From positions 496,001 to 560,000 of the forward strand of contig NZ_QICH01000002.1 of assembly GCF_003194565.2 (NCBI RefSeq): a stretch of DNA of 64,000 nt, read 5' to 3'. Each line of letters begins with the position of its first letter. The first letter of the stretch is position 1. Positions 16,840 through 26,102 of this stretch are shown one piece after another. Below the pieces are notes generated by a model that saw only the letters and a program-made list of their open reading frames with translations, did not search any database and was not told the DNA's origin. The translations under genes and the position numbers were made by a program. Origin of the DNA: Kangiella spongicola. Its GTDB lineage: Bacteria; Pseudomonadota; Gammaproteobacteria; Enterobacterales; Kangiellaceae.

Positions 16840-17463
16840 TCAGTCCTGATCCATATTAAATTCAATCTTTACTGTTTGCCCTGCGCTTGAAATAGGCTGA
16901 CCATTGGTCATAGCGGGCTTGAACTTCCACTTTTTTAGGGCTCTTATAGCCTCTCTATCGAAAATTCGTTTAGGCTCGGAATTTAAAACCGCTATATTCG
17001 ATAAGGTACCACTGGTATCAACGTCGTACTTCAGCAAAACCCAGCCTTCCAAGCCTTTCTGTTGTGCTGAAACCGGATAATTAGGTTGCGTGCGATACAA
17101 GGGCATGGCCTCTGATTCTTGGGTAAAAGCCATTTGCGGAAGCTTACCGAAACCTCGCGGTAATGAGGTTTCAACCTCAGGGTCCACAGATGACCACTCT
17201 TCGATTACAGAGTCAATTTCCGAGGTTTCAATAACCTCCCCTGATGGCTCTGGTGTCGGCTCTATAGCTGGCGGCTTGGGTGGCTCAACCTTAGCTGGCT
17301 CTGGTATTGGCTCCTCCTTTGGTAGTGTCACTGTGTCTATGGTTACCACTGGAGGCTCATCCACAGCGGTCGGCTTATCGTCTTTAATCAGCAAACTCAT
17401 CAAAAACAGTAACCCTGCAGTCACCACCAAAGCACTCACTACCGATATAATAATTCTCATCAT
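16840..17463 (-). CDS. TonB-family energy transducer
   Basis: A 207-residue protein with one N-terminal membrane helix (about 3-27) and a Pro/Glu/Lys-rich spacer (33-75: PKEEPIPEPAKVEPPKPPAI). The C-terminal TonB domain includes YPVSAQQKGLEGWVLLKYDVD and DREAIRALKKWKFKP. It would span the periplasm and pass proton-motive force from ExbB/D to outer-membrane receptors. No exbBD or receptor lies nearby. Two adjacent ATGs are possible; the second (17460) is better spaced from AAGGGG. It is divergent from the rhomboid gene. Confidence 0.88.
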   Translation of the reverse strand: MMRIIISVVSALVVTAGLLFLMSLLIKDDKPTAVDEPPVVTIDTVTLPKEEPIPEPAKVEPPKPPAIEPTPEPSGEVIETSEIDSVIEEWSSVDPEVETSLPRGFGKLPQMAFTQESEAMPLYRTQPNYPVSAQQKGLEGWVLLKYDVDTSGTLSNIAVLNSEPKRIFDREAIRALKKWKFKPAMTNGQPISSAGQTVKIEFNMDQD

Positions 17464-17599
17464 ATTACCCCTTTATTGTTTTCTCAGTGATATAAACGCG
17501 GCACTAAAGAAAAGGGGTTAAAATTATTATGATTGCTTTATAATCAGAATAATTACAGCTCAAACATCATAATAACGATTGAAGGACTGATCACTTACT

Positions 17600-19066
17600 A
17601 TGCTTTTACTACCTGCTGAAAATGCTATTTCAAAAACCAATCCGCCCTATTTAACGGTGTTATTAATATTGGCGAATATCATTGCCTTTGTGGCATTTCA
17701 GAGTAACGATAATCAAGCCTTTGCCGATGCAGGCGACTATTACGTAGAAGCTGAGTTACTGGATACAGAAAGGCAGGCTTTTGAGAAGTACGCCCAAGAA
17801 CACCGGTTAGAGCTTTATCAGTCCATCCATAACAATCAGTTTCTTCCTGATGAATACCTCATACAGATCATTCTGGCAGATAAACACTTTACTCACCACA
17901 TTACAACGCTTAGCAGCTACTCGCTCGACTGGCGCCAGAAGCGTCAGAAAGTAAACGACACCTTGGACGAGACGTCCATTTACAGTTATGCGTTCTACCC
18001 TTCAGAACCCAGTATTTTCACAGCTTTTACTCATATGTTTATGCATGGTGGCATTGATCATTTAATCGGTAATATGCTGTTTTTGTTTCTCTTTGGGTTT
18101 AATTTAGAGTTATTGCTCGGTCGTGGAAAAACCTTGAGTTTGTATATCATTTCGGGGCTCGCTGCAGTTACGTTCTTTGCTCTTACCACCACGGATAAAT
18201 TCGTTCCGCTCGTTGGTGCATCTGGTGCTATAGCTGGCCTGATGGGCGGCTTTTGCGGCTGGTATGGCTTACGCAATATTCGCTATTTTTATTGGTTTTT
18301 TGTGATTTTTGACTATATCAAACTGCCCGCCGCTCTAGTCTTCGTCTACTTCTTGGCAAAGGAGTATATTATGTCCAATATTAGCGATGATAATGTGGCT
18401 TACATGGCACACTTTGGCGGACTTGTGGCTGGTTTTATCTGTGCTTTAATTTTCAAATATCTACTTAAGCCCCAACAGCTCGCCGTTGCCAGCAGTAGTG
18501 AACCAGAACAAGAGCGCTATAATCCTACTCGCGCTAAATACGAAGAAGCGTGCTTGGCTTTCCAGCAACTAGACTTCGATAAGGCACGGTTATTATTTTC
18601 ACAACTTATCGAGAAGGACCCGACACAGATTGATTATTACACCCAGCTTTTTGCGCTGGAAAAAATCAGTCCAGACTCACACCAGTTTGAAACCTTGTGT
18701 AACTTGATATTGTTACGTTCGCTTAATGATGATCGTTTTAGTCAGCTAGCCGAAAAAGTGATTGATGAAATAGTAGCTAACGGTAAAGGGCTTAAGCGGG
18801 TACCAGCCGATACCTTAATCGAATACGCCACTAACTTGGTCAAAAAAGGCAAGCTGCACCAAGCCAAACCCATCATTAACTTCGTCGCTAAGTACTACGA
18901 CTTTAATGAAAAAACACCCAAGTTATTGTTTAAGTTTGGCCTTGGTTGTGAACAAACTGGCGATTACCATACCTATAAAAAAGTGTTTACCTATTTAGGC
19001 AAAAAGCATTCAGGGACTTTTATTGGTGACGAGGCGCAAAAAGCTTTAAGCAAACCTGACGCTTAA
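17600..19066 (+). CDS. rhomboid intramembrane serine protease with C-terminal TPR-like domain
   Basis: A 488-residue protein. The rhomboid core has HGGIDHLIGN (His149, Asn158), the catalytic GASG (Ser208) and AHFGG (catalytic His271), so it looks active. The first loop after helix 1 (about 36-137) is unusually long and charged, and lies before the HxxxxxxxxN helix. Residues ~295-488 are helical and TPR-like, including AFQQLDFDKARLLFSQLIEK and KKGKLHQAKPIINFVAKYY, presumably on the cytoplasmic side. It ends 47 nt from the convergent zinc-finger/TPR membrane gene, which has a similar helical tail. Substrates are unknown. Confidence 0.9.
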   Translation: MLLLPAENAISKTNPPYLTVLLILANIIAFVAFQSNDNQAFADAGDYYVEAELLDTERQAFEKYAQEHRLELYQSIHNNQFLPDEYLIQIILADKHFTHHITTLSSYSLDWRQKRQKVNDTLDETSIYSYAFYPSEPSIFTAFTHMFMHGGIDHLIGNMLFLFLFGFNLELLLGRGKTLSLYIISGLAAVTFFALTTTDKFVPLVGASGAIAGLMGGFCGWYGLRNIRYFYWFFVIFDYIKLPAALVFVYFLAKEYIMSNISDDNVAYMAHFGGLVAGFICALIFKYLLKPQQLAVASSSEPEQERYNPTRAKYEEACLAFQQLDFDKARLLFSQLIEKDPTQIDYYTQLFALEKISPDSHQFETLCNLILLRSLNDDRFSQLAEKVIDEIVANGKGLKRVPADTLIEYATNLVKKGKLHQAKPIINFVAKYYDFNEKTPKLLFKFGLGCEQTGDYHTYKKVFTYLGKKHSGTFIGDEAQKALSKPDA

Positions 19067-19113
19067 AGCTTTCTGCTAGATTAGATAAAATAACTGATGA
19101 CTCTGCTTTCGGT

Positions 19114-20547
19114 TTAAGCCGAAGGCAGCTTCTGTTGCATCGACTGACAAACCTGGCGCAGCTGCTCGGCTTCCCTTTGATGCCCACCGCGAGGATACTT
19201 GCTCAATAGTTTGTTAAGCATTTGAAGCGCTGAAGTATCGTTATTCATGACCTCCGACTCAAATCGCGCTCGCGCTAACATGAGCCAAGGTAAGTTAACG
19301 TCGGTTTGAAGCTTTTCATTAATGGCGCTTAGCTTATTAACATCTTCTTCGTAACGCTTGTGCTTCATATGGTTAATCAGCACAGTTCTAGCTCCTGCGT
19401 TCGTCGGCTTGAAGCGAGCCTCAAAGCCAATGATTTCGAGGTAGAGCCTTAGCGCATCGCCTCCAATAGTTGCAAGCTTAGGGTTTTTATAATAATTGTT
19501 CGCGGCTTTGACAACGCCAACAGGATTGCGTCGCACTATGTTTAATCTGACCAATCTCTCGAGGGCTTTTACGGTATGCGCTTTGTCATTGGCTAAATCG
19601 TATAAAACATCCTCTGCGTCCTCGAAGCGCCCTTCCTGGATATAAACATCCGCTTTGGCCATTAACCTCTTCACGACTCCGGTGTCATCATTTTCAAGCA
19701 AGTTTTCGGCATCGATGCCATAACCCAGTTCAGTATGATATTGGAAGGCAACGTAACCGAACATGCTGAATTTTACGATATAAAAATACGCCAAAACGCC
19801 GAACAGTAACGGGTAGGCGATAGCTTGAGGCAGCCAGAAGTGAAGCTGACCTTGTGCGAACTCGAGCCCAAGATCGATCAAAAATGAAAAGCCAAACAGC
19901 AAAAGGTATGGCCAACCCACAGCTCGAATACAGCTCGCAATCCTTGCCGGGTTTAGCGCTGAGCTCACGTGTTTTTCCATAGCTAACACTATCAGCATGG
20001 CCGGTGAGCAGAATGATAGAATAGCTATATACGGTAAGATAAATCCACCACCGAAGATAAGGTAGCCGATATAGCCGAGTCCAATTAACTCTATATATAA
20101 TAAAATCACCTTAAAGGTCATCGAGTCGGAATTGAAGACCAGAGCTTCATCGTAACTCGGGGCATTCATGTTACCCCGAGCACCTCGTGTTAATACCGTG
20201 AAAACATAACCTATCCCTATTGAGTATAATGCTAATAAAAGGAGAAGCTGGATCATGACTAACGGTATAAAATCCGTTATCAGTCCGATAACAAACGCAA
20301 TTCCCATATAGGTTAACAAGAACTTAGAGGCATTTTCTTGCCAAGGATATTTATTAAATTCAGAAAGCTTGTTCCAAAAAGGTGTTACTTTATCACTTAC
20401 GCCATAAGACTCGAGGTGAGTGCGGCACAAGAGGCATCGGGGGGCGATTTCCCTTGGGTTTATATCACAACAATTTACGCAAAACGATATGTCGCACTGA
20501 TGACAATACCACTGTGCTTTATCCTGTGTATGGTACTTACAATTCAT
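19114..20547 (-). CDS. B-box-like zinc finger / membrane / TPR protein, unknown function
   Basis: A 477-residue protein. Residues 1-45 hold a Cys/His cluster (C3, H6, C15, C18, C23, C26, C38, C41, H44) resembling a B-box or DUF-type zinc ribbon. Five or six hydrophobic helices lie at about 78-275 (for example FLLTYMGIAFVIGLITDFIP and LIELIGLGYIGYLIF-like). Residues ~295-477 are TPR-like (ADVYIQEGRFEDAEDVLYDL). The architecture mirrors the convergent rhomboid: membrane core plus helical-repeat tail. A CAGGAACAGGGA site precedes the ATG. I do not recognise a named family. Confidence 0.7.
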   Translation of the reverse strand: MNCKYHTQDKAQWYCHQCDISFCVNCCDINPREIAPRCLLCRTHLESYGVSDKVTPFWNKLSEFNKYPWQENASKFLLTYMGIAFVIGLITDFIPLVMIQLLLLLALYSIGIGYVFTVLTRGARGNMNAPSYDEALVFNSDSMTFKVILLYIELIGLGYIGYLIFGGGFILPYIAILSFCSPAMLIVLAMEKHVSSALNPARIASCIRAVGWPYLLLFGFSFLIDLGLEFAQGQLHFWLPQAIAYPLLFGVLAYFYIVKFSMFGYVAFQYHTELGYGIDAENLLENDDTGVVKRLMAKADVYIQEGRFEDAEDVLYDLANDKAHTVKALERLVRLNIVRRNPVGVVKAANNYYKNPKLATIGGDALRLYLEIIGFEARFKPTNAGARTVLINHMKHKRYEEDVNKLSAINEKLQTDVNLPWLMLARARFESEVMNNDTSALQMLNKLLSKYPRGGHQREAEQLRQVCQSMQQKLPSA

Positions 20548-20725
20548 TCCCTGTTCCTGTAATTTTTTTGGTTACTGTATTAATAATAATCTCGATACTT
20601 TAGCAAAATTAGCCTAGGTTGAGAATCACAGGAAAGCCGCTAATTGAAAGTACCTTATAGAGGTAGGGTCAGATGTTAAGCATTCAGCTAGGTTCCGCCA
20701 CTGGAGCGACAGAACCCAGACACTT

Positions 20726-22726
20726 TTAAAGTAGTGGTGCAATCACTAAAGACACGATCGCCATCACATTAATCAGAATATTCATGGATGGGCCAGAGGT
20801 GTCTTTAAATGGATCGCCGACGGTATCACCAACCACCGTTGCCGAGTGAGCTTCGGAACCTTTACCACCATGATGACCTTTTTCCACATACTTTTTGGCG
20901 TTATCCCAAGCACCACCAGCGTTCGCCATCATCAGCGCTAAAGCAACCGCACTGACTAAAGCCCCGCCGAGCATACCGCCTAGCGCCTCAGCACCTAGCA
21001 AAAAGCCAACTAGAGGTGGCGCTGATACTGCGATTACACCTGGCAGCACCATCTTTTTCAAAGCTGCCGTAGTTGCAATATCGACACACTTAGTGGTGTC
21101 TGGCTCAGCATTACCTTCCAGTAAGCCTGGAATTTCGCGGAACTGCCTGCGAATTTCATGGATCATGGCGAAAGCTGCATCGCCCACCGCAGTCATGGTA
21201 ATGGCTGCAATCAAAAACGGAATAACACAACCGATAAATAGCCCCATCAGAACCGTGGGGTCACCTAGGTGCAACACAAAGTCTTCGACGCGATGTGCCT
21301 GTAGCGTTTCTACAAAAGCTGCAATAATCGCTAAAGCCGCTAGAGCCGCCGCACCAATGGCAAAACCTTTTCCAATCGCAGCGGTGGTATTGCCTAGTTC
21401 ATCGAGCGAGTCAGTAATCTTACGCGTATCTTCTCCAAGCCCCCCCATTTCAGCGATGCCGCCTGCGTTGTCTGCTACTGGCCCATACGCATCGATCGCC
21501 ATAGTGATACCAACAGTCGCTAGCATGCCAACAGCCGCTATGCCAACGCCGTACAAGCCCGCTAATTCTGTGGATAGGTAGATTATTGCAGCAATCGTTA
21601 ATATCGGTAACACCACCGACTGCATGCCCACCGAAAGACCTGTAATCATTACCGTCGCTGAACCCGTTTCGCCGGACTTTGCGATTTTACGAACTGGTTT
21701 TGATGAGGTGTAATATTCAGTGACTAAGCCGATAACGATGCCCCCCACTGCACCACACAGTACTGCAAGCCAAACGTTTACCGAGATACTCATTGAGCTC
21801 AGTAGGAAATAGCCTGCAATAATAAACAAGATCGCTGCGCCGATAGTGCCCGCCCTCAAAGCAACTTCAGGGCTCTTATTCGACATCAACTTGACCATGA
21901 TAATGCCAATAATTGAGCAGATAAGGCCCACCGACGCTAACGCGAGTGGCGCCGCCATTAAGGCATTCTTGCTGCCTAAGTCGGTACTGACTAAAGTAGC
22001 CGCAATGGCAATCGAGGCGATCATGGAGCCACAATAGGATTCAAAAATATCCGAACCCATACCAGCAACATCACCCACATTATCACCAACATTGTCCGCG
22101 ATAACGCCTGGGTTTCGTGGGTCGTCCTCTGGAATTCCAGCTTCGATCTTGCCCACTAAGTCCGCACCGACATCTGCTGACTTGGTGAAAATACCACCAC
22201 CGACACGGCTAAATAAAGCCACGCTTGAAGCGCCCATACCAAAGCCATGAATATAGTGTGCGCTAGTTGGATCAGAGCCGAAGTACCAATAAAGTGCACC
22301 TAGGCCTATTAAACCGAGGGAAGCGACACATAGCCCCATGATAGAGCCACCAAAGAAGGCAACGCTTAACGCTTCCGCCGCGCCCTTACTGTGGGCCGCG
22401 GTGGTCGTTCTAACGTTTGCTTTTGTGGCGGTGTACATACCGATATAACCCGCTAGGGCCGACGAAATAGCACCTACGGCAAAAGCGAGGGCAGTATTAT
22501 GCCCGAGCGGAGAAAACCATAGGATAATAAGCAAAATGCCCGCAAAAATTGCGAGCATTTTATATTCACGGTGCATAAAGGTCATGGCACCTGAGTGGAT
22601 AGCGTCTGATATCTTTTTAATCGCACTATCACCTTCTGGATACTTTTTTACCACGCCATAGATGATATAGGCGATTATTAGTCCTAGCACTCCTAGTGCC
22701 GGTGGCAGGTATAGCATATCTTGCAT
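20726..22726 (-). CDS. hppA: K+-dependent membrane pyrophosphatase, probably sodium-type
   Basis: A 666-residue ion-pumping pyrophosphatase with ~16 helices. PPi-binding motifs are [21 protein letters not shown] (185-205) and DNVGDNVGD (211-219). Lys453 lies in [10 protein letters not shown], where A449 and G452 occupy positions that mark K+-dependent enzymes (Lys/Thr in K+-independent ones). In helix 6, [10 protein letters not shown] places Glu at 229 (position 6.53) and Gly at 233 (6.57). In family studies Glu at 6.53 goes with Na+-pumping and Glu at 6.57 with H+-pumping, so Na+ (or Na+/H+) transport is inferred. It is divergent from ppa by 204 bp. Confidence 0.93.
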   Translation of the reverse strand: MQDMLYLPPALGVLGLIIAYIIYGVVKKYPEGDSAIKKISDAIHSGAMTFMHREYKMLAIFAGILLIILWFSPLGHNTALAFAVGAISSALAGYIGMYTATKANVRTTTAAHSKGAAEALSVAFFGGSIMGLCVASLGLIGLGALYWYFGSDPTSAHYIHGFGMGASSVALFSRVGGGIFTKSADVGADLVGKIEAGIPEDDPRNPGVIADNVGDNVGDVAGMGSDIFESYCGSMIASIAIAATLVSTDLGSKNALMAAPLALASVGLICSIIGIIMVKLMSNKSPEVALRAGTIGAAILFIIAGYFLLSSMSISVNVWLAVLCGAVGGIVIGLVTEYYTSSKPVRKIAKSGETGSATVMITGLSVGMQSVVLPILTIAAIIYLSTELAGLYGVGIAAVGMLATVGITMAIDAYGPVADNAGGIAEMGGLGEDTRKITDSLDELGNTTAAIGKGFAIGAAALAALAIIAAFVETLQAHRVEDFVLHLGDPTVLMGLFIGCVIPFLIAAITMTAVGDAAFAMIHEIRRQFREIPGLLEGNAEPDTTKCVDIATTAALKKMVLPGVIAVSAPPLVGFLLGAEALGGMLGGALVSAVALALMMANAGGAWDNAKKYVEKGHHGGKGSEAHSATVVGDTVGDPFKDTSGPSMNILINVMAIVSLVIAPLL

Positions 22727-22930
22727 AAAGCCCCCATTTACTTTTATCTCATTGAAAGTTATATGAATTTTTTTCTTAGTGCCTTCAGTCTATAGCAGTT
22801 TTAGCGATTGTACAATTTATAGACAAAATGATTGTCTACTAACCAATTTATTTTGTCTCAAAAGACGGCTATAATACGCGCCCTCTAGGGCTACTGCCCC
22901 AACGCACTAACACGCATAAAAGGTAAAGTA

Positions 22931-23461
22931 ATGAGTTTGGATAACGTACCTGCTGGTAAAAACGTCCCAGAAGAAATTAATGTAATTATCGAGATCCCTG
23001 CGCACAGCGATCCTATTAAGTATGAAGTGGACAAGGACACGGGCGCTGTATTTGTTGATCGCTTTATGGCGACTTGTATGCACTACCCAACCAACTATGG
23101 TTATGTAAACCAAACTTTGTCTGCCGACGGCGACCCAGTGGACGTTTTGGTTCCAACACCATTCCCACTAATTCCAGGCTGTGTGATTCCATGCCGTCCA
23201 GTTGGTGTTTTGAAAATGACCGACGAGTCTGGCGAAGATGCTAAAGTTGTTGCTATTCCTACTGGTAAACTAAGCACTATGTACCAAGGAATTCACGACG
23301 TTAAGGAGCTTCCAGAGTTACTTCTTAATCAAATCGAGCACTTCTTCCAGCACTATAAAGATCTTGAGCCAGGTAAATGGGTTAAGATTGCTGGCTGGGA
23401 AGGCGCTGAGTCTGCCAAAAAAGAAATTCTAGACAGCATCGAAATGTACAAAAACAGCTAA
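22931..23461 (+). CDS. ppa: inorganic pyrophosphatase (family I)
   Basis: A 176-residue cytoplasmic pyrophosphatase, exactly the size of the E. coli enzyme. Features are [38 protein letters not shown] (the metal-binding DxDPxD motif) and [14 protein letters not shown]. It splits PPi from biosynthesis and competes with PfkP and HppA for the same substrate. An AAGGTAA site precedes the ATG, and a bidirectional terminator follows. Confidence 0.97.
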   Translation: MSLDNVPAGKNVPEEINVIIEIPAHSDPIKYEVDKDTGAVFVDRFMATCMHYPTNYGYVNQTLSADGDPVDVLVPTPFPLIPGCVIPCRPVGVLKMTDESGEDAKVVAIPTGKLSTMYQGIHDVKELPELLLNQIEHFFQHYKDLEPGKWVKIAGWEGAESAKKEILDSIEMYKNS

Positions 23462-23488
23462 GTTATAGCTCAAGCATTTCAGCTATAA

Positions 23489-23527
23489 AAAAGCCCGCGT
23501 CATAAATCATGCCGCGGGCTTTTTTGT
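23489..23527. terminator. bidirectional terminator between ppa and the anti-sigma gene
   Basis: AAGCCCGCG...CGCGGGCTT stem with flanking A- and T-runs, between convergent genes. Confidence 0.85.
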
Positions 23528-23561
23528 AGCTATTTATCGTACCAGGCTTTTATACAGAAGC

Positions 23562-24095
23562 TTAAACCACTAATTGGCGCAATAACTGACGCTCTTTTTG
23601 ATATAACCAAAATAAACGTTCCTGAATTCGTCCGCTTTGAGGTTGCTTATCCAACGCTTTACGATAATCTTGCTGTGCTTGGCGCAGGCTTTTTAAAGAG
23701 TCGAGCGTCTCTACTGAAACTACTTGCTCGCCTTGCTTAATCTGATAACCCAAGCGTGCATAATAATAAGCGTTTGCTTGCTGCAAGCTACCTATGGTTA
23801 ATAAGTATGAGTTAGGTATTTGCGCTTGTTGAGTAACTGTTTTTGTAACAACTAGTGGCTCATCTGAATTCTTATCCTGCCCTAGATATATAGGTGACAA
23901 AGCCGCAATTAGCACGGCACAAGCTGCTACAGAGTAGGTCCACCAAGGTTGTTTCTTCTTGGCAACACTCTCTGCATCGTCCTTGGTCTTTTTGTCTAAC
24001 TCTATGGCCTGCTCAATCTGCGACCAGCGATCTGGCGCTTTTGCCTCGCTTGGTAGCTGATTAAGCTGTTTCAATAAGTCGTTATCATTACTCAT
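23562..24095 (-). CDS. putative anti-sigma factor (no zinc finger)
   Basis: A 177-residue single-pass protein: cytoplasmic N-terminus (1-50), membrane helix about 51-70 (WTYSVAACAVLIAALSPIYL), and a periplasmic helical part rich in Gln and charged residues. It starts 17 nt after the ECF sigma gene on the same strand, the usual place for a cognate anti-sigma factor. The HxxxCxxC motif of ZAS anti-sigma factors is absent. Function is inferred from position and topology. Confidence 0.6.
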   Translation of the reverse strand: MSNDNDLLKQLNQLPSEAKAPDRWSQIEQAIELDKKTKDDAESVAKKKQPWWTYSVAACAVLIAALSPIYLGQDKNSDEPLVVTKTVTQQAQIPNSYLLTIGSLQQANAYYYARLGYQIKQGEQVVSVETLDSLKSLRQAQQDYRKALDKQPQSGRIQERLFWLYQKERQLLRQLVV

Positions 24096-24111
24096 AAATA
24101 CCTGCTTGTGG

Positions 24112-24657
24112 TTACTCTAACAACTCTCTCATTAATCCGCGCGCTCGATTAAGATGCGCTTTACTGGTGCCTGAAGCAATGTCTAGCTGCTGGCCGATTT
24201 CTTGATGGGTCATTCCAATCAAATCATGTAATACTAAAACATACCGCGCCTGTGCCGGTAACTGCGCGATCGCTTTTTCAAGATCCATCTGCGAAGCACT
24301 GTGGGTAGCAGCTAGACTTTGTTCGAATTCACGTTCCCAATCATGATCTTGCACCAGATCCAAACTATTTTTTCGTTTATCAGCGAGCACTGTATTCACA
24401 GCAATTCGATGCAGCCATGTTGAAAATTGGCTATCGCCTTTAAATGAGGATAGCGCCTGCCAGGCTTTTATAAAAGTCTCCTGCATGAAATCTTCAGCGT
24501 GTGACTTACAGCCAGACATGCGTAAACACAACAAAAATATATGGTTGGCATGGTGGCGGTATAAGTTTTCGAACGCACTAACCGAACCTTCCTGGGCTTT
24601 TTTTACAAGCTCAAGAATCGATTCTGGCTGTAAGGGTTTAGCGTCAACTGCCAACAA
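24112..24657 (-). CDS. ECF-family RNA polymerase sigma factor (RpoE-like)
   Basis: About 181 residues. Region 2 contains FENLYRHHANHIFLLCLRMS and AEDFMQETFIKAWQALSSFKG...FSTWLHRIAVN. Region 4 contains LPAQARYVLVLHDLIGMTHQEIGQQL and SGTSKAHLNRARGLMRE. It directs transcription of an extracytoplasmic-stress-type regulon, held by the adjacent membrane protein. No ATG or GTG is available before region 2; the start appears to be one of two adjacent TTG codons (24657 or 24654) with a weak ribosome-binding site. A strong terminator hairpin lies 65 nt upstream on the same strand, so it either has its own short promoter or is attenuated. Confidence 0.88.
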   Translation of the reverse strand: MLAVDAKPLQPESILELVKKAQEGSVSAFENLYRHHANHIFLLCLRMSGCKSHAEDFMQETFIKAWQALSSFKGDSQFSTWLHRIAVNTVLADKRKNSLDLVQDHDWEREFEQSLAATHSASQMDLEKAIAQLPAQARYVLVLHDLIGMTHQEIGQQLDIASGTSKAHLNRARGLMRELLE

Positions 24658-24721
24658 AGTACTTACTGCGGTCTGTTTTCTTATTAGATGATGATTGCAG
24701 TAAAAAGGTTTAAACGCAAAG

Positions 24722-24762
24722 CAAAAAAAAAGCCTCGCTTTGGGGGCGAGGCTAAAAAAGAG
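24722..24762 (-). terminator. strong terminator/possible attenuator upstream of the sigma gene
   Basis: On the minus strand AGCCTCGCC...GCGAGGCT is followed by nine T. It lies about 300 nt past the DUF2333 stop and about 65 nt before the sigma factor start. It ends a long 3' UTR, a small RNA, or a leader of the sigma transcript. Confidence 0.75.
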
Positions 24763-24790
24763 TCATTTCTAAATAAATTAGGGGAAGAAC

Positions 24791-24841
24791 ATGACTCAAG
24801 GAGCGTCCATGCAAACTACTATTCGAACTAACAGGGAATAA
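24791..24841 (+). CDS. possible 16-aa microprotein
   Basis: ATG-to-TAA ORF of 16 codons (MTQGASMQTTIRTNRE) with a strong Shine-Dalgarno AGGGGAAG 4-7 nt upstream. It lies in the 409-bp gap between the sigma factor and DUF2333 genes, on the opposite strand to both. No downstream plus-strand gene is near, so it is not an obvious leader peptide. Only the ribosome-binding site supports it. Confidence 0.2.
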   Translation: MTQGASMQTTIRTNRE

Positions 24842-25027
24842 CAAAAACTATCTGTAGGGTGACTTTAACTGTTTTGACGTGAACTTTTCGTCAATTACCA
24901 CAAAGCTTATAAAATCAATACGTTAGGTGTATAAGCGTGGTTGCAGAAGTCTAAAAACCGGAATAGGTTTTTGGTACCTTTGTATTATCGGCTTTTAGCT
25001 AGGGAAAGTTAAATTGATTCATTAGAT

Positions 25028-25056
25028 GCTCATGATAGACATTACCTATCATGAGC
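25028..25056. other. perfect 11-bp stem-loop after the DUF2333 gene
   Basis: GCTCATGATAG - 7-nt loop - CTATCATGAGC, beginning 10 nt past the DUF2333 stop. There is no T-run, so it may stabilise the mRNA 3' end or bind a protein rather than terminate. Confidence 0.6.
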
Positions 25057-25066
25057 AGCTACTTTA

Positions 25067-26074
25067 TTAACCACGCTTTAGAAGCTCAATCAGATCGATT
25101 ATGGCGGCATTCGCGCGGGAGATATAAGACGACATCACTAGCGAGTGGTTAGCAAGAAACCCAAACTCGCTACCGTTTACAATCATCGGGCTCCAGATAG
25201 TTTCCTGAGTCGCCTCTAGCTCCATGATAATTTGACGGAACGAAGTCAGTGCATTCTTATCACGTAATACACGCTCAAAGTCTTTTTCAGCAGCTTTTAG
25301 GAACTGAATCAAAGCCCATGTCGAACCTCTGGCTTCCCAAAACACGTCATCAATCTCCATCCAGGGTGTTTTCACCGTGACAAACTGTGCTTGCCCAGTG
25401 GACTGTTGAGCAGATGGATCATTCGCTAAATCAGTATTCATACGAGTTCGGCCAACGCTGGCGCTTAAACGCTGCGAGAGACCACCCAGTCGTTTACTAA
25501 CCAGATATAGCCAAGAACGTAAGTTATCTGCGCGAGCATAGAACTGAGTTTCAGTATCGGCTGGGTCCATTAGGCGGTCACGATAGTCTCTTAACAGATC
25601 CACGCCTTTTTGATATTCGCGCTCAGCTCTTGGAAACATCCACTTCTTATGATGGATATTAAACGCTGGCTCGGCGAACTTTAGCGCCTTATCTTCTAGA
25701 GACTGCGACTGCGAACGACTTATATCGTTTCTTAACACTTGGACTATGTCACGAATTTGTACCAAGGCACCAAATTCGTAAGACGGCATATTATCCATAA
25801 AAACACTTGGTGGCATAATATCGTTGCTTAGGTAGCCACCACTTTTGTTGAGCAAGCTTTCGGCAACGCGCGCTACCGTTTCAACTGTGACATAGCCCAC
25901 TGGTGGCTCGCCACTATACTCTTGAATTAATACATCAGGGTCAACTGGATCGGGCTCTGAGCTCCAGATAAAGGTAAACACCAGCATTAAGATGAGCAAT
26001 ATCACACCGGCAGTAGTGAGCCAAACCCACTTTTTGCGCTTCTTGGTTGCTTCTGGTTGTGCGTCAAAATTCAT
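25067..26074 (-). CDS. DUF2333 family inner-membrane protein
   Basis: A 335-residue protein with a basic cytoplasmic N-terminus (KKRKKWVW) and one membrane helix (about 17-40). A largely helical periplasmic domain follows, with PPVGYVTVETVARVAESLL, SNDIMPPSVFMDNMPSYEFGALVQIRD and RADNLRSWLYLVSKRLGGLSQRLSAS. This matches the DUF2333 family of gammaproteobacteria, whose role is unknown. It lies 28 nt after the PCu(A)C gene on the same strand, but a link in function is not evident. Confidence 0.85.
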   Translation of the reverse strand: MNFDAQPEATKKRKKWVWLTTAGVILLILMLVFTFIWSSEPDPVDPDVLIQEYSGEPPVGYVTVETVARVAESLLNKSGGYLSNDIMPPSVFMDNMPSYEFGALVQIRDIVQVLRNDISRSQSQSLEDKALKFAEPAFNIHHKKWMFPRAEREYQKGVDLLRDYRDRLMDPADTETQFYARADNLRSWLYLVSKRLGGLSQRLSASVGRTRMNTDLANDPSAQQSTGQAQFVTVKTPWMEIDDVFWEARGSTWALIQFLKAAEKDFERVLRDKNALTSFRQIIMELEATQETIWSPMIVNGSEFGFLANHSLVMSSYISRANAAIIDLIELLKRG

Positions 26075-26102
26075 AATTGTTTCCTAAACCTCACGATTTA
26101 TA

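Noticed and set aside
22907-23113. 68-codon minus-strand ORF over the ppa start
   Set aside because: Antisense shadow of ppa; no family resemblance.
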